From Candidatus Methylacidiphilales bacterium (GTDB taxonomy: Bacteria > Verrucomicrobiota > Verrucomicrobiia > Methylacidiphilales > CAZTYG01), in the NCBI GenBank assembly GCA_033875315.1, contig JANRJG010000026.1, forward strand, positions 1 through 64,000: a DNA stretch of 64,000 nt, written 5' to 3'. Below, piece by piece: positions 45,307-54,136 of this stretch; positions within the stretch are counted from its first letter, which is position 1, and the number at the start of each line of letters is the position of its first letter. Below the pieces are notes generated by a model. The model had not been told where the DNA came from. It searched no databases and saw only the letters and a program-made list of their open reading frames with translations. The position numbers were made by a program, and so were the translations under genes.

Positions 45307-46269
45307 TCAACCACCAACGGCCTTGCGTGCCGCATCGGCCAGTGCCGTGCTCAGGTAACGTTCGCCCGTGCTGCAACCAATGGTGACGATGAGCTTGCCC
45401 TTGTTCTCCGGACGCCGGGCCACCTCGATGGCGGCATGGACGTTGGCCCCGGTGGAAATCCCCACCATCAGGCCTTCCTCACTGGAAAGGCGGCGGGCCA
45501 TCTCCAGGGCTTCGTCGTTCGTCACCTGGACAACGTCATCGACGATATCGAGGTGCAGGTTGTCAGGCACGAACCCGGCCCCGGTTCCCTGGATCTTGTG
45601 CGGGCCGGGTTTGAGCGGCTCGCCCCGTCGGGTCTGGGTGATGACGGGCGAGTCCTTGGGCTCAACGGCGATGGCCTGGAAATCCTTCTTGCGCCCTTTG
45701 ATCACTTCGGCCACTCCGGTGATGGTGCCGCCGGTGCCGACGGCGGAGACCAGGATGTCGACACGTCCATCGGTGTCGGCCCAGATTTCCTCGGCGGTGG
45801 TGCGGCGGTGGACAGCGGGGTTGGCAGGATTCTTGAACTGCTGGGGAATCCATGAACCGGGGGTTTCTTTCTGCAGGGCCTCGGCGCGGGCGATCGCTCC
45901 CTTCATGCCTTCGGCCGCCGGGGTCAGGACCAGTTGGGCCCCGAGGAGGGCGAGGAGGGTGCGGCGCTCCAAACTCATGCTTTCGGGCATGGTCAGGACA
46001 AGCTTGTAACCCTTGGCCGCGGCCACGAAGGCCAGGGCAATACCAGTGTTGCCCGAGGTGGGCTCGATGATGGTGGTTCCGGGCGTAAGCACACCGTCTT
46101 TTTCCGCCTGCTCGATCATGGCCGCCCCGATGCGGTCCTTGACACTGCCAAGCGGGTTGAAAAATTCGCACTTGAGGGCGATGGTGGCGTCAAGACCCGC
46201 AGTCACTCGGTTGAGCTTGACGAGGGGCGTGCGGCCCACGGTGGAAACAACATTGGGATGGATCGGCAT
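45307..46269 (-). CDS. cysK: Cysteine synthase (O-acetylserine sulfhydrylase)
   Basis: This 320-residue PLP enzyme makes cysteine from O-acetylserine and sulfide. The PLP lysine is Lys44 in [10 protein letters not shown], with [13 protein letters not shown] and the PLP phosphate loop [13 protein letters not shown]. The sequence clearly belongs to the CysK/CysM group and is closest in motifs to CysK. The start ATG 46269 was chosen over a longer frame because it aligns with the family start. The upstream sequence has no good Shine-Dalgarno but carries a 7-bp hairpin at 46290-46317. phoR ends 89 bases upstream. Confidence 0.95.
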   Translation of the reverse strand: MPIHPNVVSTVGRTPLVKLNRVTAGLDATIALKCEFFNPLGSVKDRIGAAMIEQAEKDGVLTPGTTIIEPTSGNTGIALAFVAAAKGYKLVLTMPESMSLERRTLLALLGAQLVLTPAAEGMKGAIARAEALQKETPGSWIPQQFKNPANPAVHRRTTAEEIWADTDGRVDILVSAVGTGGTITGVAEVIKGRKKDFQAIAVEPKDSPVITQTRRGEPLKPGPHKIQGTGAGFVPDNLHLDIVDDVVQVTNDEALEMARRLSSEEGLMVGISTGANVHAAIEVARRPENKGKLIVTIGCSTGERYLSTALADAARKAVGG

Positions 46270-46289
46270 AGGGAGGTGCTGGTTTGAGG

Positions 46290-46317
46290 GGTTGGAGATT
46301 TGTTGGAGAATCCAACC
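46290..46317 (-). promoter_or_regulatory. Inverted repeat in the cysK leader
   Basis: GGTTGGA (46290-46296) and TCCAACC (46311-46317) form a perfect 7-bp inverted repeat 21 bases upstream of the cysK ATG, with an internal alternative stem using TTGGA (46303-46307). It could be a regulator site or an RNA hairpin. There is no T-run to make it a terminator. Confidence 0.25.
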
Positions 46318-46358
46318 ACTTAACGCCTCCTGCGTCGGGAGGCAAGCCCGAACGGGTG

Positions 46359-47690
46359 TCACCCCAGGGTCGAGGCGGACTCCACTCCGGCGGGGGAGCC
46401 CAAAGGACGGTGACGGGGCAGGTCGAAGGTGATGGTCGTTCCCTTGCCCACCTCGCTCTCGGCCGCCACGCAGCCCCCGTGGAGCTGGACGATGTGCTTC
46501 ACAATGGCCAGGCCCAATCCGGTTCCTCCCATCTCCCGGGAGCGGGCGCGGTCGACCCGGTAGAATCGTTGGAAGATGTTGCCGATTTTATCCGATGGGA
46601 TCCCCACCCCGGCATCGCGGACGAAAAAGCGTGCGGTCTCGCCACCGGTCACGGGCAGGGTGCCGAAAACGACGGTCTTGCCGGGGTCGGAATACTTGAG
46701 GGCATTGTCCAAAAGGTTGTAGATGACCTGTTCCAAGCGGAGCGGATCGAGTTCGACCAAAGGAGGGTCAATCGGGGTCGCCAACTCCAAGCGGCAGTTC
46801 TTTTGTTCAAAGGTTTTCCGCCAGTCATCGCGGATGCGTTCGAGAAAGGGACGCACCTGCACGGTGACGCACTCCAGGCGGATACGTCCGGATTCCAAAC
46901 GCGCCAGGGTCAGGAGGTCGTCGACCAGGGCGTTCAGACGGTCGGAGTGCCGCTTCAACACTTGGAGCACACGTGTGACTTCGTCGTGGGGCGTGGTCGG
47001 ATTGTGGAGGAGGGTTTCAAGATAGCCGTGGAAAATGGCCAGCGGGGTGCGCAGTTCGTGGGACACGTTGGCCACAAACTCACGCCTCAAGTCCTCCAGT
47101 TGCTTGATGCGGGTGATGTCGTGGAAAACCAGCACCAACCCGCGGATCTCGTCATCCTCGCCCCGCAGGGCGGAGGCGTTGAGCTGGAAGACCGAGCGGC
47201 TGGTGTCGACGCCGATCATTTCCTGGATGATGATTTCACCGGTGGTTTCTCCCTTGCCCTGGAAAGCCCGGTCCATGATGGTGTGGACATCGGCATGCAG
47301 GATGACGTCGAAGGCCCGGCGTCCCACCGGCTCGCCATGGACCCGGAACATACGGGTGAAGGCCTGGTTGGCCAGGCGGATCACGCGGTCGCGGTCGGTG
47401 ATGATGACCCCTTCCGCCATGCTGGACAGAATGGTCTTGAGGCCGAACCCCTCCTGGCGGGCGGAGGCGCGGAGGCTTTCCAAACGGTGGTCGATTTCCT
47501 CCAGACCGGTGATGATCTCCGGCAGCCCGAAGACCCCGCTGCGCACATAGCCACCGCGCGATTTTTCCTCGACCAAGCCCTGAACCAACTGGGCCACCCG
47601 GCGGATGGGAAGGTAAATCTTGAAGTAAAGCAGACCGGCAACCACGACGGCAGCGGCCGCCAAAGCCAGGTCAAAGGAACTGATATTCAT
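46359..47690 (-). CDS. phoR: PhoR-type membrane sensor histidine kinase
   Basis: This 443-residue kinase has one N-terminal helix (about 8-28) followed by a charged juxtamembrane region. A PAS domain covers about 85-200 ([21 protein letters not shown]). HisKA has His211 ([13 protein letters not shown]), and HATPase has [19 protein letters not shown]. The lack of a large periplasmic domain is typical of PhoR, which senses through PhoU and Pst rather than directly. It is the downstream partner of phoB (121 bases) and belongs to the phosphate system with pstSCAB-phoU. ResE- or WalK-like roles are less likely given those genes. Confidence 0.88.
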   Translation of the reverse strand: MNISSFDLALAAAAVVVAGLLYFKIYLPIRRVAQLVQGLVEEKSRGGYVRSGVFGLPEIITGLEEIDHRLESLRASARQEGFGLKTILSSMAEGVIITDRDRVIRLANQAFTRMFRVHGEPVGRRAFDVILHADVHTIMDRAFQGKGETTGEIIIQEMIGVDTSRSVFQLNASALRGEDDEIRGLVLVFHDITRIKQLEDLRREFVANVSHELRTPLAIFHGYLETLLHNPTTPHDEVTRVLQVLKRHSDRLNALVDDLLTLARLESGRIRLECVTVQVRPFLERIRDDWRKTFEQKNCRLELATPIDPPLVELDPLRLEQVIYNLLDNALKYSDPGKTVVFGTLPVTGGETARFFVRDAGVGIPSDKIGNIFQRFYRVDRARSREMGGTGLGLAIVKHIVQLHGGCVAAESEVGKGTTITFDLPRHRPLGSPAGVESASTLG

Positions 47691-47811
47691 GTATCCGCCC
47701 GGGAACCGCCGCTCTGCCCCTGCCCTCTTGTCAGGAGGCCATAGAGCCCGGCATCAGGCGGATCGGAATCCAACGGGTTTCCCCCGAAAGGCGCAACTGC
47801 TTTTTTGCGGC

Positions 47812-48504
47812 TCACGCCGGAATGCTCTCACTCATGCGGTAGCCCACCCCGCGTACCGTCTCCACATAATCCGCCAAGGGTCCCAGCTTCTCCCGCAGGC
47901 GCCGGATGTGGGTATCCACCGTCCGGGTATCAATCACACTCTCGTAACCCCAGACATCATTGAGCAGGCGGTCCCGGGTCTGTACCCGGCCGCGACGTTC
48001 CATCAAGATGGCCAGAAGGCGGAATTCCGTAGCGGTCAGGTCGATCCGTTCACCCCGCACCAGCACTTCATGACGGCTGTGGTCCAAGTGCAGATCCCCG
48101 ACTTTGATCCGTTCCTGCTTATCCCCGCCGGCCTGGCTGCGACGCAGGACGGACTGGATGCGCAGCAGGAGCTCGCGCGGACTGAAGGGCTTGGTGACGT
48201 AGTCATCGGCCCCCAATTCGAGGCCGACGATGCGGTCCACCTCGTCGGATTTGGCCGTGAGCATGATGATCGGGATCTTGGCCGTGCCGGCCTCGCGCTT
48301 CAGGGCCTTGCAGACTTCCAGGCCGGACATTTTGGGCAACATCAAGTCGAGGACGATCAGGTTGGGGGACTCGGACTTGGCTTTGGCCAGTCCGGCCTCC
48401 CCATTGTCCGCTGTCAGAACTTTGTAACCCTCACCCCTCAGATTCATCGCCACCAGATCGGCCACATCCGGTTCGTCATCGATGATAAGAATTTTGGAAC
48501 CCAT
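47812..48504 (-). CDS. phoB: PhoB-type response regulator (OmpR family)
   Basis: This 230-residue regulator has a receiver with the acidic pair IIDDEPDVADL, phosphoacceptor Asp53 (VLDLMLPKMSGLEV) and Lys in VTKPFSPRELL. A winged-helix effector at about 130-228 carries LTATEFRLLAIL and TRTVDTHIRRLREKL. It should activate phosphate-starvation genes such as pstS. It pairs with phoR downstream. The frame is intact, and the promoter must lie in 48505-48600, between the gene and the terminator of cutA. I found no convincing autoregulatory Pho box. Confidence 0.9.
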   Translation of the reverse strand: MGSKILIIDDEPDVADLVAMNLRGEGYKVLTADNGEAGLAKAKSESPNLIVLDLMLPKMSGLEVCKALKREAGTAKIPIIMLTAKSDEVDRIVGLELGADDYVTKPFSPRELLLRIQSVLRRSQAGGDKQERIKVGDLHLDHSRHEVLVRGERIDLTATEFRLLAILMERRGRVQTRDRLLNDVWGYESVIDTRTVDTHIRRLREKLGPLADYVETVRGVGYRMSESIPA

Positions 48505-48603
48505 AGGGACGGGAAGAGCTTTCCAAGAAGGCTACAGACGGCAAGCCTCGCTATGTTAAAATCCCATGACAAGTCGGTTTCAGCGCCTCTGACGGAGTAT
48601 GGC

Positions 48604-48672
48604 AAAAAAAGAGCGGGAGCGCGCAAGGAGGTGGGTCACATGAAAGTCCCACGAGGAAACGCGCTCCCGCTC
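48604..48672 (-). terminator. Two-tier terminator of the cutA operon with nested hairpin
   Basis: GAGCGGGAGCGCG (48611-48623) and CGCGCTCCCGCTC (48660-48672) pair perfectly over 13 bp. On the minus strand the stem is followed by a T-run (A-run 48604-48610 on the plus strand). The 36-base loop is unusually large and holds an inner stem, GTGGG (48631-48635) with CCCAC (48648-48652). On the plus strand the loop starts AAGGAGGT (48625-48632), 7 bases before an ATG at 48640 that opens a 12-codon frame ending at TAG 48678. On the minus strand the same bases read ACCTCCTT, like the anti-Shine-Dalgarno end of 16S rRNA. Confidence 0.75.
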
Positions 48673-48719
48673 CAATAGTCTACAGGTGTTGGACCTTTTC
48701 ACACAAAAAACGTTCAAAA

Positions 48720-49100
48720 TTAGTTTGATTTGAGTTTTTGAACCGACAGGCGGTTTCCCTTGCCCACCTGCTTTCCCACCCAGCGCGCATAATCCGGATC
48801 CACTGCCGATAGGACCCAGGCCAGGATTTCCGGGACCTCATAGGGATGGTGTTGTCGGATGACGCCAAAAAGGTCCTTTCTGGCTTGGGCGGTGGTTTTA
48901 CACAGGAGCCCGACTTCGCGAGCCTTTTGCCGCTTGTTTTTCCAAACATAATGCGACTCCCACCCGGGACAGAGGGTGGCGCAGGCGGCCGTGCCGGAGT
49001 CCAGGATGGCAGCCGCCAATCGCCGGGCCGCACCTGCATCCGGCAGGGTGGTGAGGACACAGAGTACCCGGGGAATCCGGCCTGGGTATGGATTCTTCAC
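48720..49100 (-). CDS. cutA: CutA1-type divalent-cation tolerance protein
   Basis: This 126-residue trimeric PII-like protein starts at GTG 49100, which overlaps the udg stop as GTGA. The core reads VLCVLTTLPDAGAARRLAAAILDSGTAACATLCPGWESHYVW, the CutA1 pattern of an ATG/TTLPD loop and a conserved W-K segment, then HPYEVPEILAWVLSAVDPDYARWV, the typical C-terminus. CutA1 was linked to copper and divalent metal tolerance in E. coli, but its molecular function is not settled. The frame continues far upstream into udg antisense-free space, which I consider non-coding. A strong terminator follows. Confidence 0.9.
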   Translation of the reverse strand: MKNPYPGRIPRVLCVLTTLPDAGAARRLAAAILDSGTAACATLCPGWESHYVWKNKRQKAREVGLLCKTTAQARKDLFGVIRQHHPYEVPEILAWVLSAVDPDYARWVGKQVGKGNRLSVQKLKSN

Positions 49101-50020
49101 GATGCTTTCCGGAAAAAGTTGCGCTGCTTTTCCGAGACGGGAAGCCCGGTCTTTTCCATCACTTGGAGCAGATCCTCCCAAACCTTGCGCTTTTCCAGAA
49201 CACTTTCGTTGCGAAGCAAGTAGGCTGGATGATAGGTCGGCATGACGGGGATGCCCTCCCATTCCATCCACTCCCCACGCATTTTCATGATCGGTGCCCG
49301 TGGCAACGAAAACAACCCTTCCACAGCGGTGGCGCCCAAGGCCACGATGGCCTGCGGGCCGATGACGGAAATCTGCGACCGCAGGTAGGGCAGGCAGGCC
49401 GCCATTTCTGCCGAAGTCGGCTTGCGGTTGCCCGTCGCCCCCTCGGGCATGTCCGGTCGATACTTGCAGACGTTGGCGATGTACACCCCGGAACGCTGCA
49501 GGCCCATCGCCTGGATCATTTTCGTAAGCAATTGCCCCGCCCGCCCGACGAAGGGTTCTCCTTGGAGATCCTCCTCTTCACCGGGAGCCTCACCGACGAA
49601 GAGGATGGCGGCGTCGGGAGAACCCACACCAAAAACCATGTTTTTGCTCCGCTGGAAGAGCATCCGGCACTGGGTGTCGGCCTGGATCGCAGCAGCGATG
49701 AAGTCCAGTCGCTGCTGCTTGGTCCCCTCGGGGAGTGCGAGGGGAGCGACCACCGCTGGACGGGATGGAGTTTGCAAACGCTCCCGGGCGTTTGAAGGAC
49801 TCGAGGATGGAGAGGCCACCCTGCGCGACGTCACCACGGGCGCCGATTCGGTCGTGGTGCGGGGGGTGGGCCGGGCTGGAGCCGGTGTTGATGTCGTCCC
49901 CGGACGTCGGTAGGCCCGCAAGACCGCCACCACTGGAGCCGGCAATTCCAGCTCACGCTCACCCAATCGGTAGCGGCTTTGCAGATAAGCCGTCAGAAGT
50001 TCGTGCCCGGGGAGATTCAT
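49097..50020 (-). CDS. Family 4-like uracil-DNA glycosylase lacking Fe-S ligands
   Basis: This 307-residue enzyme would remove uracil from DNA. An N-terminal Pro/Thr/Ser-rich region (about 35-100) precedes the catalytic domain with GEAPGEEED (143-151), GEPFVGRAGQLL and HPAYLLRN (264-271), the family 4 motifs. Family 4 enzymes bind a 4Fe-4S cluster through CxxC, NVVKC and AAC. Here the first pair reads Asp115-x2-Cys118, the third site is Tyr187 with Cys185 two residues earlier, and only Cys209 is in place, so the cluster is probably lost or altered. It overlaps rluD and cutA by 4 bases each. Confidence 0.88.
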   Translation of the reverse strand: MNLPGHELLTAYLQSRYRLGERELELPAPVVAVLRAYRRPGTTSTPAPARPTPRTTTESAPVVTSRRVASPSSSPSNARERLQTPSRPAVVAPLALPEGTKQQRLDFIAAAIQADTQCRMLFQRSKNMVFGVGSPDAAILFVGEAPGEEEDLQGEPFVGRAGQLLTKMIQAMGLQRSGVYIANVCKYRPDMPEGATGNRKPTSAEMAACLPYLRSQISVIGPQAIVALGATAVEGLFSLPRAPIMKMRGEWMEWEGIPVMPTYHPAYLLRNESVLEKRKVWEDLLQVMEKTGLPVSEKQRNFFRKAS

Positions 50021-50988
50021 GAGAGGGTCTTTTCGAAAGCCAGGAAATCTTCGGGAAGCGGTGCGGTGATGGAAAGCGTTTTGTGCGAGCGTGGATGTTG
50101 GAACTCCAACCGCCAGGCGTGCAGCAGGTGCCGGACCACGCCCGCTTCAGCCACCCAGGCAGGTTGTCGTCCATAAATCCGGTCCCCCACCACGGCATGG
50201 CCGGCGTGGGAAGCATGCACCCGGATCTGGTGTGTGCGGCCGGTATGCAGATCCAGCATCACCCGGCAACAGCGCGACCATGATTGTTCCACCCGGTAAT
50301 CCGTGCGCGATGCCCTGCCATCCGTCCGCACCGTCATTTTTTGCCTTTGTTGGGAATGCCGGCCAATCGGCTCCTGCCAGATCCCGGCGGGACGGGTTGG
50401 CGTTCCAAGGAGAAATGCCTGATACGTTTTCCGGGTCAAACGGTCCTTGAATTGCCCGGCCAACCCTCGGTGCGCCCGGTCATTCTTGGCCACCACCAAA
50501 ACCCCGCTGGTTTCCCGGTCCAAACGGTGCACGATGCCCGGTCGCTCCACACCGCCAATGCCCGAGAGTTCCCCCGCACAATGGTGCAAAAGTGCGGAAA
50601 CCAGGGTGCCTGTACATTGCCCCGCTCCGGGATGAACCACCAAGCCGGACGGTTTGTTGATCACCACCAAATCGGTATCTTCATGGAGGATGTCCAAGGG
50701 GATGTTTTCTGGAACCACCCCGGACGGTTCGGGAAGGGGCGGACGCGCGATGACCCGGGTTCCCGCAGGCAGCTTCTCCTTGCCCTCCAAGACCCTCCCG
50801 TCTCCTTCCACCCAACCGCCATCCAACCAGGCCTTGATCCGGCTGCGCGACTCCCCCCAGGCCCGGGCCAACACCTTGTCCGCACGCTCCCGCACCTCTC
50901 CCGGCAGCACGACATGGCACTTCGGGCCGCTGTTCGCATCTGCCTCCATCATCCCGGCCTCTCCGGCTGCGGCACCTTCATTGGTCAT
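50017..50988 (-). CDS. RluA-family pseudouridine synthase (RluD-like)
   Basis: This 323-residue enzyme isomerises uridines in rRNA. An S4 RNA-binding domain covers about 30-85 (ADKVLARAWGESRSRIKAWL), followed by the catalytic domain with Asp157 in HRLDRETSGVLVVAKN, HTGRTHQIRVHASHAGHAVVGD and the NKPSGLVVHPGAG start motif. Domain order fits RluD/RluA. RluC cannot be excluded because specificity is not readable. Its stop overlaps the udg start as ATGA, making it the first gene of rluD-udg-cutA. It diverges from the Ser/Thr kinase across 57 bases. Confidence 0.92.
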   Translation of the reverse strand: MTNEGAAAGEAGMMEADANSGPKCHVVLPGEVRERADKVLARAWGESRSRIKAWLDGGWVEGDGRVLEGKEKLPAGTRVIARPPLPEPSGVVPENIPLDILHEDTDLVVINKPSGLVVHPGAGQCTGTLVSALLHHCAGELSGIGGVERPGIVHRLDRETSGVLVVAKNDRAHRGLAGQFKDRLTRKTYQAFLLGTPTRPAGIWQEPIGRHSQQRQKMTVRTDGRASRTDYRVEQSWSRCCRVMLDLHTGRTHQIRVHASHAGHAVVGDRIYGRQPAWVAEAGVVRHLLHAWRLEFQHPRSHKTLSITAPLPEDFLAFEKTLS

Positions 50989-51045
50989 TTGTTTTCAAGT
51001 ATAGAGTTGCCGCCTAGGCACTCAACGGGTATTTCCTTCATCTTC

Positions 51046-52131
51046 GTGAACGAATCCGCCCCCAACATCCTCGTCTGCCCGGGCTGCGGCCAGTTGGTTG
51101 ATGTCGGCGACCTCGCCGTCGGATCTGAAATTGAGTGCCCCACCTGCGGCCAACACGCCCCGGTCACCCGCACCTTCCACCATTACCGACTCGACAACAC
51201 CCTGGGCGAGGGCGGCATGGGCGTCGTCTATCTGGCCCAGGACCTCAACCTCAACCGCGTCGTCGCCATCAAGGTGCTGAAACGCGAACTGAGCGAGGAC
51301 CGAAAGTTCATCGCCAACTTCCTTCGCGAAGTCGAAATCACCGCCTCCCTCACCCACCCCAACATCGTCCAGGTCTTCGCTTTCGGCGAGCATGAGGGTC
51401 AATACTACCTCGTCATGGAGTACATCGGGAAGCACACCTTCGACGACGAGATCATGGACGAGCAACAGATGCACGAGGAGAAGGTCATCGACATCGCGAT
51501 CGGCGTGGCCTCCGGTTTGAATTTTGCCCTCCAACGCGGGGGACTGATCCACCGCGACATCAAACCCGGCAACATCCTCATTGGGGCCAACGGAGTGCCC
51601 AAAGTGGTGGACTTCGGACTCGCCCTCACCCCGGAGACTGCCGAAGCCGCCGCTGGCGCGGAAATCTGGGGCACGCCCTATTACGTCTCACCCGAACGAC
51701 TCGAGGGTAAAGTCGAGGACTTCCGCAGCGACATGTATTCGCTGGGCGTTTCCCTCTACCACGCCCTGGCCGGGCGACCGCCCTTCGATGCCAAAACCGC
51801 CGAGTTGGTGGCGGCCAAGCACCTGAGCGACACTCCGTTGCCCCTGAAAACGTACGCCCCCTCGGTTTCCGACCAGACCACCTACGCCATCACCCGGGCG
51901 ATGGCCCGCCAGCCGGATGACCGTTTCCAAAGTTACAACGAACTCATCGAGCAGATGGAAGACGCCAAGCGCCGTTTGGTCCAACAGGCCGACACCCCGG
52001 CGGGCGCATCTGTCAGCGTGGAAGCGGAAATCGAGCAATCCAAAATGCTTTGGATCGGCGGCCTGATCATCGGCATAATCCTGACCGTCGTCGGGGCCCT
52101 GCTCGTCTTCCAATACAGCCAGTCGCTTTGA
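51046..52131 (+). CDS. Ser/Thr protein kinase with N-terminal zinc ribbon and C-terminal membrane anchor
   Basis: This 361-residue Hanks-type kinase has a zinc ribbon at the N-terminus (CPGCG at 11-15, CPTCG at 31-35). The kinase domain (about 47-320) has GEGGMGVV, Lys76, HRDIKPGN with Asp171, DFG (189-191) and SPE. After a linker a single helix lies near 333-356 with a short tail. The start GTG 51046 lacks a Shine-Dalgarno. An in-frame TTG at 51007 would add 13 residues. The ribbon faces the cytosol together with the kinase domain. Substrate is unknown, and the gene ends at a bidirectional terminator. Confidence 0.9.
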   Translation: MNESAPNILVCPGCGQLVDVGDLAVGSEIECPTCGQHAPVTRTFHHYRLDNTLGEGGMGVVYLAQDLNLNRVVAIKVLKRELSEDRKFIANFLREVEITASLTHPNIVQVFAFGEHEGQYYLVMEYIGKHTFDDEIMDEQQMHEEKVIDIAIGVASGLNFALQRGGLIHRDIKPGNILIGANGVPKVVDFGLALTPETAEAAAGAEIWGTPYYVSPERLEGKVEDFRSDMYSLGVSLYHALAGRPPFDAKTAELVAAKHLSDTPLPLKTYAPSVSDQTTYAITRAMARQPDDRFQSYNELIEQMEDAKRRLVQQADTPAGASVSVEAEIEQSKMLWIGGLIIGIILTVVGALLVFQYSQSL

Positions 52132-52170
52132 TTTCCCAACTCTGGGCATCCCCGGCGGTGCCATTGCATT

Positions 52171-52206
52171 AAAAAAAAAGCCGCCCCATGAGGAGCGGCT
52201 TTTTTG
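52171..52206. terminator. Bidirectional intrinsic terminator between the kinase and a pseudopilin
   Basis: An A-run followed by AAGCCGC (from 52178) pairs with GCGGCTT (to 52202), extended by CCC/GGA around the loop ATGA, and then a T-run follows on the plus strand. Both strands thus have a stem with a T tail, so it can end both the rightward kinase transcript and the leftward pseudopilin transcript, whose stops lie 39 and 14 bases away. Confidence 0.85.
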
Positions 52207-52219
52207 AAAAATGTCCCGA

Positions 52220-52852
52220 TCAAGGAACGAGCAATTTGCCACCAGTCGGAAGAGTGACCGAACTGTCAACGATCGGAGTGATGGCCCCACCACTGCGCGC
52301 TTTGACGAATAGAGCGGAATTGCCGAGCGTGTAGTAAACAAAACCCTTGGCTTTCCAAACGCCGGTGACACTGATCGTCGAATCCTTGATTTTGGATTCA
52401 CTGGAGAACGCCCCAGTCGATATGGTCAACGGAAGGGAAGGTTCATCGGTAGTGGAAAGGCCTTGGTAGTAATCCCAACCCACATTGGCCGCAGCCAAAG
52501 CAGTCGCGTTCCCCGAGAAAGCGGTTTTTCCGGCGGTGGCCAGAATCTTGGCGTCCGTGAGTTCTTTGTCCGTCAAAAGACCTTTGAAAAGATCGGTCGA
52601 GGTGGTGGCGGCGGTCCGTGTGCCATTTCCATTCCGGGGACCGATTGGATAAACGCCATTTTCGTCGTTGGCGACGGAGAAGAGAACGATGCCCAACTGA
52701 CGCGCGTTGGAGACGTCCGCGGTTTGTTTGGCCTTGTCCAAGGCGCCATTGATGGCCGGGACGGCCAGCGAGGCCAGAACGCCGATGATCGTGATGACCA
52801 CCAGTAGTTCAATCAGGGTGAAACCTTTGAGAAATTTACGTGTTTTCTTCAT
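52220..52852 (-). CDS. Type IV pilin/type II secretion-like pseudopilin
   Basis: This 210-residue protein has a basic leader ending at Gly10, then FTLIELLVVITIIGVLASLA with Glu5 after cleavage, the class III prepilin signature. The globular part begins AINGALDKAKQTADVSNARQLGIVLFSVAND, the GspG-like N-terminal spine, followed by a Ser/Thr-rich beta domain. It lacks the DGH tail seen in the pseudopilin at 30067-30606. Processing would require PilD, which is not in the window. It is monocistronic, with its own promoter at 52883-52911 and the shared terminator. Confidence 0.88.
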   Translation of the reverse strand: MKKTRKFLKGFTLIELLVVITIIGVLASLAVPAINGALDKAKQTADVSNARQLGIVLFSVANDENGVYPIGPRNGNGTRTAATTSTDLFKGLLTDKELTDAKILATAGKTAFSGNATALAAANVGWDYYQGLSTTDEPSLPLTISTGAFSSESKIKDSTISVTGVWKAKGFVYYTLGNSALFVKARSGGAITPIVDSSVTLPTGGKLLVP

Positions 52853-52882
52853 ATGTGTGTTTTATTGGATTGATCCTGTAAC

Positions 52883-52911
52883 AAATTAAGTCCCAATCAT
52901 CGCACAGGCAA
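52883..52911 (-). promoter_or_regulatory. Sigma-70-type promoter of the pseudopilin
   Basis: On the minus strand TTGCCT (52906-52911) and TAATTT (52883-52888) are separated by exactly 17 bases. The -10 hexamer is the same as that proposed for arsR. Transcription would begin near 52876, about 24 bases before the ATG at 52852. The remaining part of the 270-base gap up to queA shows no gene. Confidence 0.5.
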
Positions 52912-53122
52912 GGTTTGTTTGCGGGTTTTTTTGGGCATTTGAATTTTTTGTAGCCACGATCGTTGCTCGCGGTTTCCTTTCTCCCCAACCCTCCGTCCCG
53001 CCCATGATGGGCCCTCGTGACTTCAGTAAACCTTGGTGCACCAGCTTCTTTGCGCGCGCAGTGTTGACCGTTTCCCATTCCCACTTGGGTTTTGCCTTCC
53101 CCAGCCCTATGCTTTCCCCCAC

Positions 53123-54136
53123 ATGAGCCGCCTCCTCGCCGACTATCAATTCGACCTTCCGCCCGACCGTATCGCCCGCACCCCAGCCCATCCTCGTGAC
53201 AGCGCCCGGCTGATGGTCGTGGACCGGTCCAATGGCTCCCTGACCCATGCCCACTTCCGCGACCTCGGGTGCTGGATCGGGGCCGAAGATCTCCTGCTCC
53301 TCAACGACACCCGCGTTCTCCCCGCCCGCCTGAGCGCGGAGAACGGGGCAGTGGAGATTCTCCTCACCGAGGAAACCTCGCCCCGCCACTGGCTGGCCAT
53401 CGGCAAACCCGGCAAAAAACTCAAACCCGGTGCCCGCTTGGTTCTGGATGCCCTCGAACCCGGCCATGCTCCGGTCACGGTCGAAGTGCTCAAAACCCTG
53501 CCGGACGCCCAACGGGTCATCCGGTTCCACAGCGACGTCCGGTTGGAGGATTATGGCCGGCTTCCCCTGCCCCCTTACATTCTCCAAGCCCGGGCCGACC
53601 ACCAGCAACCGGAGTACCTGCCCGAAGACAACCATGAATACCAGACCGTCTACGCCCGGGAATCCGGTTCGGTCGCCTCCCCCACTGCCGGTCTGCACTT
53701 CACCCCGGAACTCCTGGCCACCTTTCCCCATGCCTTTCTCACCCTGCATGTGGGACTGGGCACCTTCCGCCCGGTCAAGGTGGCCGATGTCAGCGAACAT
53801 GAAATGCACGGCGAACACTACCGCATTCCCGCCGGGCTGGCCGAACGGGCGGCGGTGGCCAAACGGGTGGTGGCGGTCGGCACCACCGTCTGCCGGGTCA
53901 TTGAAACCGCGCCGAAGCTGCAACCTTCGGCTGGACTAACCACCAAATTGATCTACCCACCCTACACCTTCCGCCGGACGGACGCCCTGATCACCAACTT
54001 CCACCTCCCGGGCTCGACCCTGCTCATGCTGGTCGCCGCCCTCACCGGAATCGAACTCCAGCGTAAGGCCTATGCCGAGGCGGTCAGGGAAGGCTACCGC
54101 TTCTACAGTTACGGCGATGCCATGTTGATCGTTTAG
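53123..54136 (+). CDS. queA: tRNA preQ1(34) S-adenosylmethionine ribosyltransferase-isomerase
   Basis: This 337-residue enzyme moves the ribosyl part of SAM onto preQ1 in the wobble position of tRNA, forming epoxyqueuosine. It has the QueA start YQFDLPPDRIARTPAHPRDSARLMV, LLNDTRVLPARL, SVASPTAGLHFTPELL and ITNFHLPGSTLLML, all highly conserved. Length is slightly below the usual 340-360. The ATG at 53123 was chosen over a longer frame because it begins the family homology. No other queuosine gene is nearby. A repeat-bearing spacer of 347 bases follows. Confidence 0.96.
   Translation: MSRLLADYQFDLPPDRIARTPAHPRDSARLMVVDRSNGSLTHAHFRDLGCWIGAEDLLLLNDTRVLPARLSAENGAVEILLTEETSPRHWLAIGKPGKKLKPGARLVLDALEPGHAPVTVEVLKTLPDAQRVIRFHSDVRLEDYGRLPLPPYILQARADHQQPEYLPEDNHEYQTVYARESGSVASPTAGLHFTPELLATFPHAFLTLHVGLGTFRPVKVADVSEHEMHGEHYRIPAGLAERAAVAKRVVAVGTTVCRVIETAPKLQPSAGLTTKLIYPPYTFRRTDALITNFHLPGSTLLMLVAALTGIELQRKAYAEAVREGYRFYSYGDAMLIV

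Noticed and set aside
48541-48600. A possible Pho box (TTGTCAT and TTAACAT) upstream of phoB
   Set aside because: The two half sites are 13 bases apart and do not fit the 11-base period of known Pho boxes.
51007-51045. TTG 51007 as the start of the Ser/Thr kinase
   Set aside because: It would add 13 residues without homology and has no ribosome-binding site. GTG 51046 directly precedes the zinc ribbon.
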